Shown: piece after piece, positions 1-9,327 of the stretch | Layout: each line of letters starts with the position of its first letter | Numbering within the stretch: position 1 is the stretch's first letter | Source: Pseudomonadota bacterium | GTDB taxonomy: Bacteria; Pseudomonadota; Alphaproteobacteria; Micropepsales; Micropepsaceae | Assembly (NCBI GenBank): GCA_021851325.1 | Contig: JAJZDZ010000001.1 | Span: forward strand, 149,281 to 213,280 | Direction of reading: 5' to 3' | DNA: 64,000 nucleotides | Position numbers and translations under genes: made by a program | The notes under the pieces: generated by a model | Databases searched by the model: none | Told to the model about the DNA's origin: nothing | The model's input: only the letters and a program-made list of their open reading frames with translations

Positions 1-344
1 AGCTGAAGAATGTCGCTCTGGACTGGAGTAACGAGGTAGCGCTCACGGTCGTCCTGGCCGCCAAGGGCTATCCGGGCTCCTACCTCAAGGGCACCCCGAT
101 CCACGGGCTCGACAGGCGCGGCGGTCTCACCGACGCCTTCGTATTTCATGCCGCTACGTCAATGAATGGCGATCAGCTGGTAGCAAGCGGCGGACGGGTC
201 CTCTCCGTCAGCGCCCGTGCGACCAGTGTGCGTGAAGCTCAGGCCCGCGCCTATGCCGCGATCGACCGGATCGACTGGCCCGAAGGATTTTGCCGACGCG
301 ACATTGGCTGGCGCGCGATCGCCCGCGAGCAGGGAAATGGCTGA
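1..344 (+). CDS. purD: Phosphoribosylamine-glycine ligase, C-terminal fragment
   Basis: The window opens inside this gene; the reading frame runs from base 3 and ends at a TGA at 342-344, leaving about 113 residues. PurD is the ATP-grasp ligase that joins glycine to phosphoribosylamine in the second step of de novo purine synthesis, in the cytoplasm. The visible part is the C-terminal subdomain. It contains the family's closing pattern: a GRVLSVSA strand, an AYAAIDRIDWPEG helix, then RRDIGWRA near the end. The ATP-binding and catalytic parts lie outside the window. The gene ends normally, about 80 bases before the next start. Assignment rests on these C-terminal signatures. Confidence 0.88.
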   Translation, partial: LKNVALDWSNEVALTVVLAAKGYPGSYLKGTPIHGLDRRGGLTDAFVFHAATSMNGDQLVASGGRVLSVSARATSVREAQARAYAAIDRIDWPEGFCRRDIGWRAIAREQGNG

Positions 345-425
345 TGGGGCATCACGACCTTGTGTCGGCCGCCCTGAACGGCTCAAAATCATGCTGATTG
401 CAATTTCATTCGAGGAGAAGAGCGC

Positions 426-1517
426 GTGAGTGAGAGCGATGATCGTCAGGAAAAGTTCTCCGGCACCAAAGAGGTGGCCGAGCGCTATCGTTTCGACACC
501 CAGAGCCTCGCCAACTATCTGGCGGCGCATATCGAGGATTTCCAGACCCCTCTGGAAGTACGCCAGTTCAAGGGCGGCCAATCCAACCCCACCTATCAGC
601 TGATCACGCCCAATCGCAAATATGTGTTGCGGCGCAAGCCACCCGGAAAGCTTCTGCCCTCAGCGCACGCCGTCGACCGCGAGTACAAGGTCATCCGCGC
701 CCTTCACCCCACCGGCTTTCCGGTCGCCAAGCCCTATGTCCTCTGTGAGGACGAAAGTGTAATCGGAACGGCGTTTTACGTTATGGACTGTGTGGAGGGC
801 CGGATCTATTGGGGGCCGCTGCTGCCCGATTGCTCGCCCCGCGAACGCACCGCGATCTATGATGCCATGAATGAAACCCTGGCCCGCCTGCACCAGCTCG
901 ATTACCGCAAGCTTGGCCTCGAGGATTTTGGCAAACCCGGAAATTATATTGCTCGGCAGATTGGACGCTGGACCAAACAGTACAAGCTGTCGGAGACCGA
1001 AACCATTGTCGAAATGGACAAGCTCATCGAATGGCTGCCGGCCAACCTGCCGCCAGGCGAACGCAGCTCCATCGTCCACGGCGATTACCGCCTCGACAAC
1101 ATGATCCTGCACCCAACCGAGCCGAAGGTGCTCGCAGTGCTCGATTGGGAACTGTCCACCATCGGCGATCCCATGGCCGACTTCACCTATCACCTGATGC
1201 AATGGCAGATGCCGCCAGGAGGTGGCACCGCTGGAACTACGACCCTCCTGGGCAGCGATCTGAAATCATTGGGAATTCCCAGCCTTGAAGATTACACCGC
1301 CCAGTATTGTGCGCGCACCGGGCGCGACACCATTCCCAACATGGACTATTACGCCGCCTATAATTTCTTCCGTCTCGCCGGAATCCTGCAGGGCATTGTC
1401 GGACGGGTTCGCGATGGCACGGCGGCCAATGCCAACGCGGCGCAAAGTGCCGAGGCAGTCCGCCCCCTGGCCATGAGAGCCTGGGAGTTTGCCAAACGCG
1501 CAGGGGCCATGGACTGA
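426..1517 (+). CDS. APH-fold phosphotransferase family protein (ACAD10-like kinase domain)
   Basis: A 363-residue protein of the aminoglycoside phosphotransferase/choline kinase fold. The Brenner motif HGDYRLDN starts at residue 218 (catalytic Asp 220), and the metal-binding Asp 240 lies in LDWELSTIGDP. The N-terminal lobe has a GGQSNPTY nucleotide loop and the ATP-binding Lys region YVLRRKPPG. The start is a GTG preceded by GAGGAGAAG at 412-420. This subfamily usually occurs next to, or fused with, acyl-CoA dehydrogenases (ACAD10/ACAD11 in animals), where it phosphorylates 4-hydroxyacyl-CoAs. An acyl-CoA dehydrogenase does lie 1.7 kb downstream on the other strand. Antibiotic resistance is not implied. 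The substrate is inference. Confidence 0.85.
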   Translation: MSESDDRQEKFSGTKEVAERYRFDTQSLANYLAAHIEDFQTPLEVRQFKGGQSNPTYQLITPNRKYVLRRKPPGKLLPSAHAVDREYKVIRALHPTGFPVAKPYVLCEDESVIGTAFYVMDCVEGRIYWGPLLPDCSPRERTAIYDAMNETLARLHQLDYRKLGLEDFGKPGNYIARQIGRWTKQYKLSETETIVEMDKLIEWLPANLPPGERSSIVHGDYRLDNMILHPTEPKVLAVLDWELSTIGDPMADFTYHLMQWQMPPGGGTAGTTTLLGSDLKSLGIPSLEDYTAQYCARTGRDTIPNMDYYAAYNFFRLAGILQGIVGRVRDGTAANANAAQSAEAVRPLAMRAWEFAKRAGAMD

Positions 1518-1601
1518 GCGCCGGCATCTGAAACACTTGTTTAAAACGTCTTAAGTACAATTCCTGCTGCGGCATTGGGCCAACAGCATCGGAGTAGACT
1601 T

Positions 1602-3155
1602 ATGACGGCACCAAGGGACGAGGCTGCGACGGCGCAGGCGCCGGCGCCTACCCCGCTGCTGCTCGCCCTAACCGAACGGGTTGCACGCGTCGGGTCGTGG
1701 CGCCTGGATCTTGCGAGCGGCGAGATCAGCTGGTCCGAGGGGCTTTACCACCTCTTCGGCCTCGATCCGCAGCGCATGTCCGCGCCTCCTGGCCGCTGGA
1801 TCTTCGAGCATGTCGAACCTGAGGACGTCGAACGCCTGAAAGCTGAAATCAAGGGCGCGATCCGCGAACGTCGTCCGTTCAGTTGCCGCACGCGCAGCCG
1901 GGGCAAAAACGGTCACATGACACTGTGCGAGATCCATGGCGACCTCGAATTCGACAACAGCGGCAATCCCGTCGCCCTTGTCGCGGTCTGCCGTGATGCC
2001 ACCGAGAGCGTCGATAAGCATGCGATCATGGAACGCATGCAGGAATGGTACCGCTGCCTCGCCGATCAGGCATCGGACATCATCATTCTGTACAACAGCG
2101 AAGGTGAAGTACTGTTTGCTTCCGACGCATTACAGCGACTGCTTGGCCTTGCTCCGGCAGACATTGGTGGCGGCCGCTTCGTGCAGTATGTGCACCCCGA
2201 CGATCTTCACGAGGCTAACCGGCTTATCATCAATCCCGCCCCAGGTGAGACGCTGACAGCGACCTACCGCATCCGTCACAATGACGGTCACTATCTGTGG
2301 CTCGAGTCGACATCACGCGGCATCTATGCTGATGACCGTTTGCTCAATATCATCGGGGTATCCCGCGACATCACGGCGCGCAAGCGTCAGGAAACCGAAA
2401 CCGCAAAAGCACGTGATGAAGCGGTGGCCGCGAACATTGCCAAATCGACGTTTCTGGCCAATATGAGTCATGAGTTGCGTACCCCTCTCAATGCCATCAT
2501 AGGCTTTGCCGAGATCATGCGCCGCCAGATGTTCGGTCCGCTCGGCAGCGAACAATATGCAGACTATGCGCACCTCATTCATGAATCCGGCCAGCTCCTG
2601 CTCGAACTGATTTCGGACGTCCTTGACATGGCGAAGATCGAAGCAGGCAAACTTGAGCTCAACTTCGAGAGATTACCGCTCAGTCTCGTCATCGAGGACT
2701 GTCTGCGTCTCATTGAGGACAGAGCGCGACAGAATGGCGTGAGCCTAAAGACCAGCCTGTCCGACGCCGTACCAGCAGTCGAAGCGGACCGTCGTGCCTT
2801 GAAGCAGATTCTGCTCAATCTGCTGTCCAATGCCGTCAAGTTCACCATGCGTGGCGGCTGCGTCACCGTGCGCACCTGCCTCAGCGATAAGGGACTGCTT
2901 TTGAGCGTCGAGGATGACGGTGTGGGCATTCCCGCCGGGGATCTGCCGCGCCTGGGTAACCCCTTTGAGCAGGCCCGCACCGATGCAACCCTGTCTGCAG
3001 GTGGCGCCGGTCTTGGCCTGGCCCTGGTTCGTGCCCTCGCCGAACGGCATGGGGGGCGGCTGCGCATCGAAAGCGAAGAAGGCCTCGGTACGACCGTCAA
3101 GGTGTGGTTGCCGCTCACCCAGTACGACCGAGATGAAAAAGAAGCGGCGGCCTGA
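1602..3155 (+). CDS. PAS-PAS sensor histidine kinase (soluble)
   Basis: A 517-residue histidine kinase with no membrane segment, so probably a cytoplasmic sensor. Order: a PAS/PAC domain at about 25-140 (GSWRLDL..GEISWSEGL), a second PAS/PAC at about 155-265, HisKA with phospho-acceptor His 290 in MSHELRTPLN, and HATPase_c with N box (LLSNAVKFT), G1 (DDGVGIP) and G2 (GAGLGLAL). The chosen ATG has GGAG seven bases upstream; a TTG at 1575 in the same frame lacks this. No response regulator lies beside it, so it is an orphan kinase here. The signal sensed is unknown. The last codons form one arm of a terminator hairpin. Confidence 0.9.
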   Translation: MTAPRDEAATAQAPAPTPLLLALTERVARVGSWRLDLASGEISWSEGLYHLFGLDPQRMSAPPGRWIFEHVEPEDVERLKAEIKGAIRERRPFSCRTRSRGKNGHMTLCEIHGDLEFDNSGNPVALVAVCRDATESVDKHAIMERMQEWYRCLADQASDIIILYNSEGEVLFASDALQRLLGLAPADIGGGRFVQYVHPDDLHEANRLIINPAPGETLTATYRIRHNDGHYLWLESTSRGIYADDRLLNIIGVSRDITARKRQETETAKARDEAVAANIAKSTFLANMSHELRTPLNAIIGFAEIMRRQMFGPLGSEQYADYAHLIHESGQLLLELISDVLDMAKIEAGKLELNFERLPLSLVIEDCLRLIEDRARQNGVSLKTSLSDAVPAVEADRRALKQILLNLLSNAVKFTMRGGCVTVRTCLSDKGLLLSVEDDGVGIPAGDLPRLGNPFEQARTDATLSAGGAGLGLALVRALAERHGGRLRIESEEGLGTTVKVWLPLTQYDRDEKEAAA

Positions 3156-3168
3156 ACCGCCGCTTCTT
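3139..3168. terminator. Bidirectional intrinsic terminator overlapping the kinase stop codon
   Basis: A perfect 12-bp inverted repeat, AAGAAGCGGCGG and CCGCCGCTTCTT, with a six-base loop that includes the kinase stop codon. Read on the minus strand the stem is followed by a T run (complement of bases 3136-3140), so it would terminate the acyl-CoA dehydrogenase transcript. It may also stop plus-strand transcription. Confidence 0.75.
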
Positions 3169-3209
3169 CCCTCACCAGTCAAGCTTTGGGGCCGGATTTG
3201 GGGCCCCTG

Positions 3210-4439
3210 TCAGCTGGCCGCCCTGTTCATGTGTTTGCCGAATTCGAGACGGGCAATGGTCCGGCAATGAACCTCATCCGGTCCGTCCGCGATGCGCAAG
3301 GTACGCTGGTGTGCATACATGGTTGCCAAACCGGAATCGGTGGTAACCCCCGCTCCGCCCCATGCCTGGATCGCATCATCAATGATCTTGAGCGCCATGC
3401 GCGGCGCCGCCACCTTGATTTCGGCGATTTCAGTACGCGCCACCTTGTTGCCAACCTTGTCCATCATGTCGGCGGCCTTCAGCGTCAGAAGCCGGCACAT
3501 GTCAATATTGATGCGGGCTTCTGCAACACGCTGTTCCCAGACCGAATGTTCGGAAATCCGCTTGCCGAAGGCGACGCGTGACATCAAGCGCTTGCACATC
3601 AGTTCCAGTGCCCGCTCAGCCACGCCAATTGTGCGCATGCAATGGTGAATACGTCCCGGGCCAAGGCGGCCTTGGGCGATTTCAAAACCGCGTCCCTCGC
3701 CGAGGAGCATGTTTTCCACTGGAACCTTGACGTTCTCGAACACCACTTCGCCATGGCCGTGCGGTGCATCGTCATGGCCAAACACCGGCAACATCCGTTT
3801 GATGCTGACGCCAGGGGTGTCGAGGGGTACGAGAATTTGCGACTGCTGGCTGTGGCGGTCCGCCTCAGGATCCGTCTTGCCCATCACGATCAGGATCTTG
3901 CAGCGGGGATCACCGACACCCGACGACCACCATTTGCGTCCATTGAGGACATAATGATCGCCGTTGCGTTCGATGCGGGTCGCGATATTGGTAGCATCAG
4001 AGGAGGCGACGGCCGGCTCGGTCATGCAAAAGGCCGAGCGGATTTCTCCGGCAAGCAGAGGCTTCAGCCACCTTTCCTGCTGTGCGGGCGTGCCATAACG
4101 CTCCAGCACTTCCATGTTACCGGTGTCTGGGGCCGAGCAATTGAACACTTCAGAGGCAAAGCCCACGCGGCCCATCATTTCGGACAAAGGCGCGTATTCA
4201 AGATTGGTCAAGCCGGCCCCATGTTCGCTCTCATTGAGGAACAGGTTCCACAGCCCCTGCGCCTTGGCCTTCTGCTTGAGCTCTTCGACCACCGGTATCA
4301 CAATCCAGGGATTGCCCTTCTTGCGGGCCTCGGCCATCTGGGCCGAATAGGTGGCCTCGGCCGGGTAGATGAAGCGGTCCATGAAGTCGCCAACCCGGCG
4401 CATCCATTCCTTTTGCCGAGGCGAATAGTCAAAATCCAT
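3210..4439 (-). CDS. Acyl-CoA dehydrogenase (ACAD10/11-like)
   Basis: A 409-residue flavoprotein of the acyl-CoA dehydrogenase family, expected to oxidise an acyl-CoA to the 2-enoyl-CoA with electrons passed to ETF. Visible signatures: [16 protein letters not shown] (flavin/substrate loop), [16 protein letters not shown], the C-terminal helical domain, and [12 protein letters not shown] near the end, typical of ACAD10/11-type bacterial enzymes. The ATG is preceded by a strong AAGGAGG (complement of about 4446-4452), which fixes the start. The gene faces the histidine kinase and shares its terminator. With the APH-type kinase at 426-1517 it forms the two halves that are fused in animal ACAD10/11. 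Chain-length preference cannot be read from the sequence. Confidence 0.92.
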   Translation of the reverse strand: MDFDYSPRQKEWMRRVGDFMDRFIYPAEATYSAQMAEARKKGNPWIVIPVVEELKQKAKAQGLWNLFLNESEHGAGLTNLEYAPLSEMMGRVGFASEVFNCSAPDTGNMEVLERYGTPAQQERWLKPLLAGEIRSAFCMTEPAVASSDATNIATRIERNGDHYVLNGRKWWSSGVGDPRCKILIVMGKTDPEADRHSQQSQILVPLDTPGVSIKRMLPVFGHDDAPHGHGEVVFENVKVPVENMLLGEGRGFEIAQGRLGPGRIHHCMRTIGVAERALELMCKRLMSRVAFGKRISEHSVWEQRVAEARINIDMCRLLTLKAADMMDKVGNKVARTEIAEIKVAAPRMALKIIDDAIQAWGGAGVTTDSGLATMYAHQRTLRIADGPDEVHCRTIARLEFGKHMNRAAS

Positions 4440-4566
4440 AGCGTCCTCCTTGGGGGCTGTCCCCTGTTGAAAAATAGCGATGGCAAAGTCTAACGCCCTT
4501 TAAGCGGTCCAGACCAGCCCTCAGCGTCATTGACTTGAGCCCTGAGGCGCGGCAAGCAGCGTCGCC

Positions 4567-5187
4567 ATGCTTCTCTGGTCCGGATTCGCGCTGCTGCTAG
4601 GCGGCCTTCTCAGCTTTACGGTCGATCGGCGGTTGGTGCATTTTTTCCACGCCATCGTGGACCGGCGGGTGGAAATTGCGGTCTGGCGTACCACCGACTG
4701 GGCCAAGGGCGCCCACTGGCTTGGCCTGTCGATCCTCGCCTTTGCCGTGTCCTGGGCCGGAATGCGGCTTTTTGGCCCAAGCGAGATCCTGCGGGACATG
4801 CGCCTCAGCTCGCTTGCCTTCCTGATCAGCCTGGGGAGCGGCAGCATTATCCTGCATACGCTCAAGACCCTGCTGGGACGGCGGCGACCGCGGGACGAGC
4901 TGGAACTGGGACTTTACGGGTTTCGGCCCCTTCACCTCGATTTCAAGAACGATTCATTTCCCTCCGGTCACGCCCTAACTATTTTCTGCGCGGCGGTCAT
5001 TCTTTCGGCCACGATACCCGCACTGACACCCATCTGGTTTGCCATTGCCCTCTATCTGGCCATGACCCGGGCGCTGCTCAACGCCCATTTTCTGAGCGAC
5101 GTGTTCATCGGCTCGGCGATCGGACTTTTGACCGCCCGGCAGATTATAATCTGGCTGTTCCCCAGCTTGACGCAGCCCTGGTTCTGA
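4567..5187 (+). CDS. PAP2-family membrane phosphatase
   Basis: A 206-residue integral membrane protein with the three type-2 phosphatidic acid phosphatase motifs: KTLLGRRRP (KX6RP), SFPSGHAL (PSGH, with the catalytic-site His), and RALLNAHFLSDV (RX5HX3D). About five to six hydrophobic helices are visible. Such enzymes dephosphorylate lipid phosphates or undecaprenyl pyrophosphate at the periplasmic face, or transfer phosphate to lipid A. Sequence alone does not choose between these. No strong Shine-Dalgarno sequence is seen before the ATG. The gene stands alone between two minus-strand genes. Confidence 0.85.
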   Translation: MLLWSGFALLLGGLLSFTVDRRLVHFFHAIVDRRVEIAVWRTTDWAKGAHWLGLSILAFAVSWAGMRLFGPSEILRDMRLSSLAFLISLGSGSIILHTLKTLLGRRRPRDELELGLYGFRPLHLDFKNDSFPSGHALTIFCAAVILSATIPALTPIWFAIALYLAMTRALLNAHFLSDVFIGSAIGLLTARQIIIWLFPSLTQPWF

Positions 5188-5371
5188 AGCGCCCGGCGTT
5201 GCGGGAAGGACTGGGTGCCGTGCTGCGGGCGCGGTTCGCGCCCGCCCCAGACGAGCCAGCGAGATCAACCTCGATCTATGTGGCGTTACGGAACCAGGTC
5301 GCGAGGACCGCGATGCGGCCTTGCCCCTGGTTGTGAAGGAGCTTACGCACACGATCATGCTGTCGCGTGCT

Positions 5372-6781
5372 TTATCTTGACTCAGGCGGTTCTTCCGACC
5401 TGGCGCCGTCATGCCCTGCCTGACGGAGACGTTGCTGTTCCACCCTCGAGCGGGTAACGCGCTGGCTCGCCTCATCGAGGGGATAACCGGCCAGCTGCCA
5501 CAGATTGGCAAAGGACAGGACAACCGGACACAGGATGAAGAAGATCCGCATATGTTCGATTGCAAGCGGTGAATTATGCAATTTGGGATCGAACCCCAGC
5601 CAGGCCAAAATGGCAAAACTGATGCCTACCGCCCAGCCGAGCCCGAACTTGTTGGTCAGCGCCAGGAGTGAATACATCACGCCAGCACGCTCGGCCCCGT
5701 GATGGGCGGTATCGAGATCCGCCACATCGGCCATCATCGCCCTGAGCAAAAAAGTGGGAGCGCCATAGTTTGCGCCGCTGAGCACAATGATGGCCAGAGC
5801 GGGCAAAAGACGCCCGGCTGGCACCAGAAGATAAAGCGGCACGGTAACGAAGGTGTAGGCAAAGGACAGCCGCAAGGTGCGATCCTTGCCGATGCGCCGG
5901 GCGAGCCACATCCAGGCGGGAATGAACACGATACCGCTAACGAAATAGGCGAGTAGCAGCGTACCGGCCCAGACGCGCAGACGCAGGGCAAAATCGGCAA
6001 AGTAGAAAAACATGGCCCCGAGTGCACCGGCTGAGGTCGAGACCAGAAGATCTGCAAGAATAACCCGACGCAGCGCGCCATCGAACAGCAAAAACCTGAG
6101 GGTCTTGAGGAGCGGGGCATGGGTCTTCAGCAGCACAGGCGGCTCCGGTACCACGCCAACCACAAGGAAAATCGCCGGTACCAGGAAGACAAGGGCAAAA
6201 CATGCCATGGCCAGAACCTGGGTTGCCAACGGATAGCCGCCAGCATGCTCCAGCAGTGCCGGAATGATGAGCACGCCCACCATGCCCAGAATGATCGTGA
6301 CCTGCGCCCAGCCATAGATGCGACTGCGTTCATGATAGTCGCTGGAAAGCTCCGCACCCCAGGACAGATGGGGAATGGTGACCATCGACCAGCCGAGATA
6401 CATCAGGAACAGCCACAGGCTGAGATGAAGCGGACTGACTGGACCGCCCGGTACAAACACCATCCAGATACCGAGCGCCAGTATCGGCGTACCCAGCAAA
6501 ACCATCGGCCGCCGTCGGCCGAAGGGGGTATGAAGGCGGTCACTGATGTAGCCCATGAGGGGATCGACAAAGACATCGGCGATGCGGCAGAGGCTGAAGA
6601 CAAGACCCGTCGTAGCAAGGCTGAGACCCATCTGGCGGCTGGCATAGAACCGCGGCAGATGCACGACGATCGGCAATCCCAGCGCCGCCAGTGGCAGATT
6701 TGGCAGCACATAGGAGAAAATCCGGAACGCTGACAGACGATGCGCAGTTTCGGCTTTTGGGGGCGGTGCGGGTTGCTCCAT
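5372..6781 (-). CDS. MFS transporter, GPH (sugar/cation symporter-like) family
   Basis: About 469 residues with twelve predicted membrane helices. The loop between helices 2 and 3 reads VDPLMGYISDRLHTPFGRRRP, the hallmark of the GPH (MelB-like, MFS_2) branch. The frame is open upstream to 6862, but the ATG at 6781 begins seven bases after the stop of the glutathione transferase gene. This spacing suggests the two are translated from one message. The substrate is unknown; MFS_2 proteins carry sugars, glucuronides, lipids and other solutes. The neighbouring GST and HCCA isomerase hint at, but do not show, a role with aromatic or xenobiotic compounds. Confidence 0.85.
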   Translation of the reverse strand: MEQPAPPPKAETAHRLSAFRIFSYVLPNLPLAALGLPIVVHLPRFYASRQMGLSLATTGLVFSLCRIADVFVDPLMGYISDRLHTPFGRRRPMVLLGTPILALGIWMVFVPGGPVSPLHLSLWLFLMYLGWSMVTIPHLSWGAELSSDYHERSRIYGWAQVTIILGMVGVLIIPALLEHAGGYPLATQVLAMACFALVFLVPAIFLVVGVVPEPPVLLKTHAPLLKTLRFLLFDGALRRVILADLLVSTSAGALGAMFFYFADFALRLRVWAGTLLLAYFVSGIVFIPAWMWLARRIGKDRTLRLSFAYTFVTVPLYLLVPAGRLLPALAIIVLSGANYGAPTFLLRAMMADVADLDTAHHGAERAGVMYSLLALTNKFGLGWAVGISFAILAWLGFDPKLHNSPLAIEHMRIFFILCPVVLSFANLWQLAGYPLDEASQRVTRSRVEQQRLRQAGHDGARSEEPPESR

Positions 6782-6788
6782 GAATGGC

Positions 6789-7460
6789 TCACTGCGTCGC
6801 GCGGAAGCGTGCAATGAGCCCATTTTCCTCCGCAAGGAGGGCCGCAAAGGATGGACGCGCATGGATGCGGGTCACATAGGCAGCGAGCCGGGGCCAGCGC
6901 TCCTTGGAAGGAACTTCGCCGGCATGCAGGAAATTGACAAACATTGAACCGACGGTGATGTCCGCAATCGAAAAGCGCCCATCGACAAGGAATTCATGAG
7001 TCCCGATCTCGCGCTCAAGATAATCGAACAGGGGAGGAATTCTCTGCGTCAGGGTTTTGGTACAGACGGATTCATCCGGCTCCTGTCGTAACATGCGCTT
7101 GACGATGCGTTCGAAGAACAAGCCTCGACCAATGGTTTCGGCCACTGCACTGTCTGCGTATTCCTCAAACCAGAGCGCTCTGGCTCTTGCAAAGGCTGTT
7201 TTGGGATAAAGAGCGGGCTCGGGATATTTGTGTTCGAGATAGTCGCAGATCACGCTGGAATCCGGCAGGGTGTTGGGCTCGGGCTGATCGGTATCGCGTA
7301 ATACCGGAATGCGCTTGAGCGGACTGATCGCCAGAAATTCGGGCTGCGGGGCGAAAGGATTGACCGGGTCGAGCCTGTAATCGATTCCCTTTTCGATCAG
7401 AACCACGCGCACCTTGCGCACAAAAGGGGAGACATTGCCTCCATAAACGATCAGGCTCAT
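6789..7460 (-). CDS. Glutathione S-transferase family protein
   Basis: A 223-residue soluble protein with a thioredoxin-like N-terminal domain (VYGGNVSPFVRKVRVVL, then RIPVLRD with the cis-Pro, then PDSSVICDYLEHKYP). It is followed by an all-helical C-terminal domain with the capping motif FSIADITVGS. This is the normal GST layout and length. AAAGGAAG lies just upstream of the ATG (complement of about 7467-7474). The gene is first in a two-gene unit with the MFS carrier and is divergent from the HCCA isomerase gene, with a shared 130-bp promoter region. The glutathione acceptor substrate is unknown. Confidence 0.9.
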   Translation of the reverse strand: MSLIVYGGNVSPFVRKVRVVLIEKGIDYRLDPVNPFAPQPEFLAISPLKRIPVLRDTDQPEPNTLPDSSVICDYLEHKYPEPALYPKTAFARARALWFEEYADSAVAETIGRGLFFERIVKRMLRQEPDESVCTKTLTQRIPPLFDYLEREIGTHEFLVDGRFSIADITVGSMFVNFLHAGEVPSKERWPRLAAYVTRIHARPSFAALLAEENGLIARFRATQ

Positions 7461-7590
7461 GCACAGACTTCCTTTCTGTCAGCGTGATTGACAGCGTGTC
7501 AGTTCCATCGCACAGGATCAAGCATGTGGTGCCCGAGCAGGGCCCGGCATCCGGCCGCGCCATCGGGATCATGAACTCTGAGAGGCAAGC

Positions 7591-8241
7591 GTGACGCTCC
7601 AAGTTGATGTGTTCTGGTCATTCCGCAGTCCCTATTCCTATCTGGCGACGCCCCGGTTGGTTGAACTGACACGCCGCTATGATCTTGTGATCAACGCCCG
7701 CCCCGTCTACCCGCTCGCAGTGCGTCAGGCACAGTTTTTTGACCATGTGCACCCGCAATGGATACCCTATCTGCTGCGCGACACCGCCCGCATCGCCCAG
7801 ATGCAGGGCCTGGCTTACCGCTGGCCCAGTCCTGACCCGGTGAAGATCGATCCGGCCACACGTCATGGAACGCCGGATCAACCCCATATTCACTGGCTGA
7901 CGCGTCTTGGCTGTGCCGCCCAAGAGGCCGGCAGTGGCCTTGCCTTCCTTGATGAAGTCAGCCGCGTCATCTGGGGCGGGACCAAGAACTGGCACGAGGG
8001 CGATCACATCGCCCTGGCGACAGCCCGCGCCGGTCTTGATTTTGGCACGTTGCGTGCCAAAATAGAAGGGGAGCCGCAGAAATACGAAGCCATCATCCAG
8101 GACAATCAGCGGGCCCACGAAGCGGCTGGACACTGGGGGGTTCCGACCATGGTATTCGAGGACGAACCATTTTTCGGACAGGACCGCATCGACGTCCTTG
8201 AGTGGCGGCTAAAGCAAAGCGGGCTGCAGTTAAGAAAGTAG
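7591..8241 (+). CDS. 2-hydroxychromene-2-carboxylate isomerase (DsbA-like kappa GST fold)
   Basis: A 216-residue protein beginning MTLQVDVFWSFRSPYSYLA, the signature of HCCA isomerases: a DsbA-like thioredoxin fold in which a Ser replaces the redox Cys and activates glutathione. The C-terminal part has HWGVPTMVFEDEPFFGQDRID, the thioredoxin-fold cis-Pro strand and last helix. NahD of naphthalene degradation is the characterised member, but many homologues occur outside such pathways. No ring-cleavage dioxygenase or aldolase is nearby, so nahD is not assigned. The GTG start has a GAGAGG-like site before it. The next gene starts four bases after this stop. Confidence 0.87.
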   Translation: MTLQVDVFWSFRSPYSYLATPRLVELTRRYDLVINARPVYPLAVRQAQFFDHVHPQWIPYLLRDTARIAQMQGLAYRWPSPDPVKIDPATRHGTPDQPHIHWLTRLGCAAQEAGSGLAFLDEVSRVIWGGTKNWHEGDHIALATARAGLDFGTLRAKIEGEPQKYEAIIQDNQRAHEAAGHWGVPTMVFEDEPFFGQDRIDVLEWRLKQSGLQLRK

Positions 8242-8244
8242 CGC

Positions 8245-9327
8245 ATGGCCAATGCCATACTTGCAGTTGGCTTGGGAGGCATCGGCCTTCTGATCATCGC
8301 CATGGTGGCTCTGCGCAAGGCCTCAGCCGGGCTTTATCTCTTCAGGCGTCTTGCCACGCGGCGGATGGGCCGGCAGCGGCCACGTCTTGCCAGCAGCAAT
8401 GAGCTCGTGGTCCTGCTTTGTGGCACCGGCTCCCCCCTTCCTGATCCCGATCGCGCCGGACCAAGTGCCCTGGTCGCAGCCGGTGACAGGTTTTTTGTGA
8501 TCGATGCCGGCATCGCCAGCGTGCGCAATCTGTTGTTGTGGCGGGTCTCTCTTGACCAGCTGGGTGGAATTCTCGTCACCCATTTCCATTCTGACCACAT
8601 TGCCGAGCTCGGCGAACTCAATCTGCAGAGCTGGGTCGCAGGTCGCGGCGTTCCACTCAAAGTCTATGGTCCACCAGGAATCGAGCGGGTCATCACCGGC
8701 TTCAACCAGGCCTATGCCCATGATACGGCCTATCGCATCCTTCACCACGGAAAGGACCTGCTTCATTCCCATGTTGCCGGGCTGGAGGCGATCACGGTGA
8801 CGATGCCGGCTGCTGACCACACCGCAGTCGTGTTCGAGGCTGACGGCCTGAAAATTACCGCCATCCGGGTACATCACGATCCCGCCAAGCCCGCCTATGG
8901 CTATCGTTTCGACTACAGGGGGCGCAGCGTCGTGATCTCAGGAGATACCGCCGCCGATCAGAACCTGGCCAGAGCCGCCACGGGAACTGACGTTCTGGTG
9001 CACGATGCCCTCAACCCGCAGATGATCAAGGCACTGGAAGAAGCCATGACGGCGAGCGGCAACCTGCGTGCGGCCAAAATCATGCGTGATATTCCAAGCT
9101 ATCATGCCAGCCCCATTGAAGCGGCTCAAATCGCCAATTCGACCGGGGCGCGCCTTCTGGTCTTGACCCATATGCTCCCAATGCTGCCCAACGGTGCCGC
9201 CAGGCGCCTGTTTCTGAGTGGTGTCAGAGCCATACGACCGGACGGCGTCATGCTGGGTTGCGACGGCCATCTCTTCCGACTGCCGGCAGAGAGTACCGTC
9301 ATCCACACAACGCGGTTACGAGCCTAG
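8245..9327 (+). CDS. Membrane-anchored metallo-beta-lactamase-fold hydrolase (RNase Z-like)
   Basis: A 360-residue protein. An N-terminal hydrophobic segment (about residues 3-23) is followed by a basic stretch, then a metallo-beta-lactamase domain with the zinc motif HFHSDH at 113-118, a second ligand Asp in SGDTAADQN, and His in LVLTHMLP near the end. The order GTGSPLPDPDR..THFHSDH resembles RNase Z/arylsulfatase-type enzymes. The N-terminal anchor argues against a plain tRNA 3' processing enzyme. Substrate unknown. It starts four bases after the HCCA isomerase stop, so the two are probably co-transcribed. Its last four bases overlap the convergent tadA stop. Confidence 0.82.
   Translation: MANAILAVGLGGIGLLIIAMVALRKASAGLYLFRRLATRRMGRQRPRLASSNELVVLLCGTGSPLPDPDRAGPSALVAAGDRFFVIDAGIASVRNLLLWRVSLDQLGGILVTHFHSDHIAELGELNLQSWVAGRGVPLKVYGPPGIERVITGFNQAYAHDTAYRILHHGKDLLHSHVAGLEAITVTMPAADHTAVVFEADGLKITAIRVHHDPAKPAYGYRFDYRGRSVVISGDTAADQNLARAATGTDVLVHDALNPQMIKALEEAMTASGNLRAAKIMRDIPSYHASPIEAAQIANSTGARLLVLTHMLPMLPNGAARRLFLSGVRAIRPDGVMLGCDGHLFRLPAESTVIHTTRLRA

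Noticed and set aside
426..1517. Aminoglycoside resistance gene
   Set aside because: The APH fold is present, but the sequence type is that of acyl-CoA-associated kinases. There is no mobile element, and chromosomal housekeeping genes surround it.
3642..4493. A 283-codon plus-strand frame opposite the acyl-CoA dehydrogenase
   Set aside because: No family features; antisense shadow.
7591..8241. Naphthalene degradation gene nahD
   Set aside because: The family is right, but no ring hydroxylating or cleaving genes accompany it, so the pathway assignment is unsupported.
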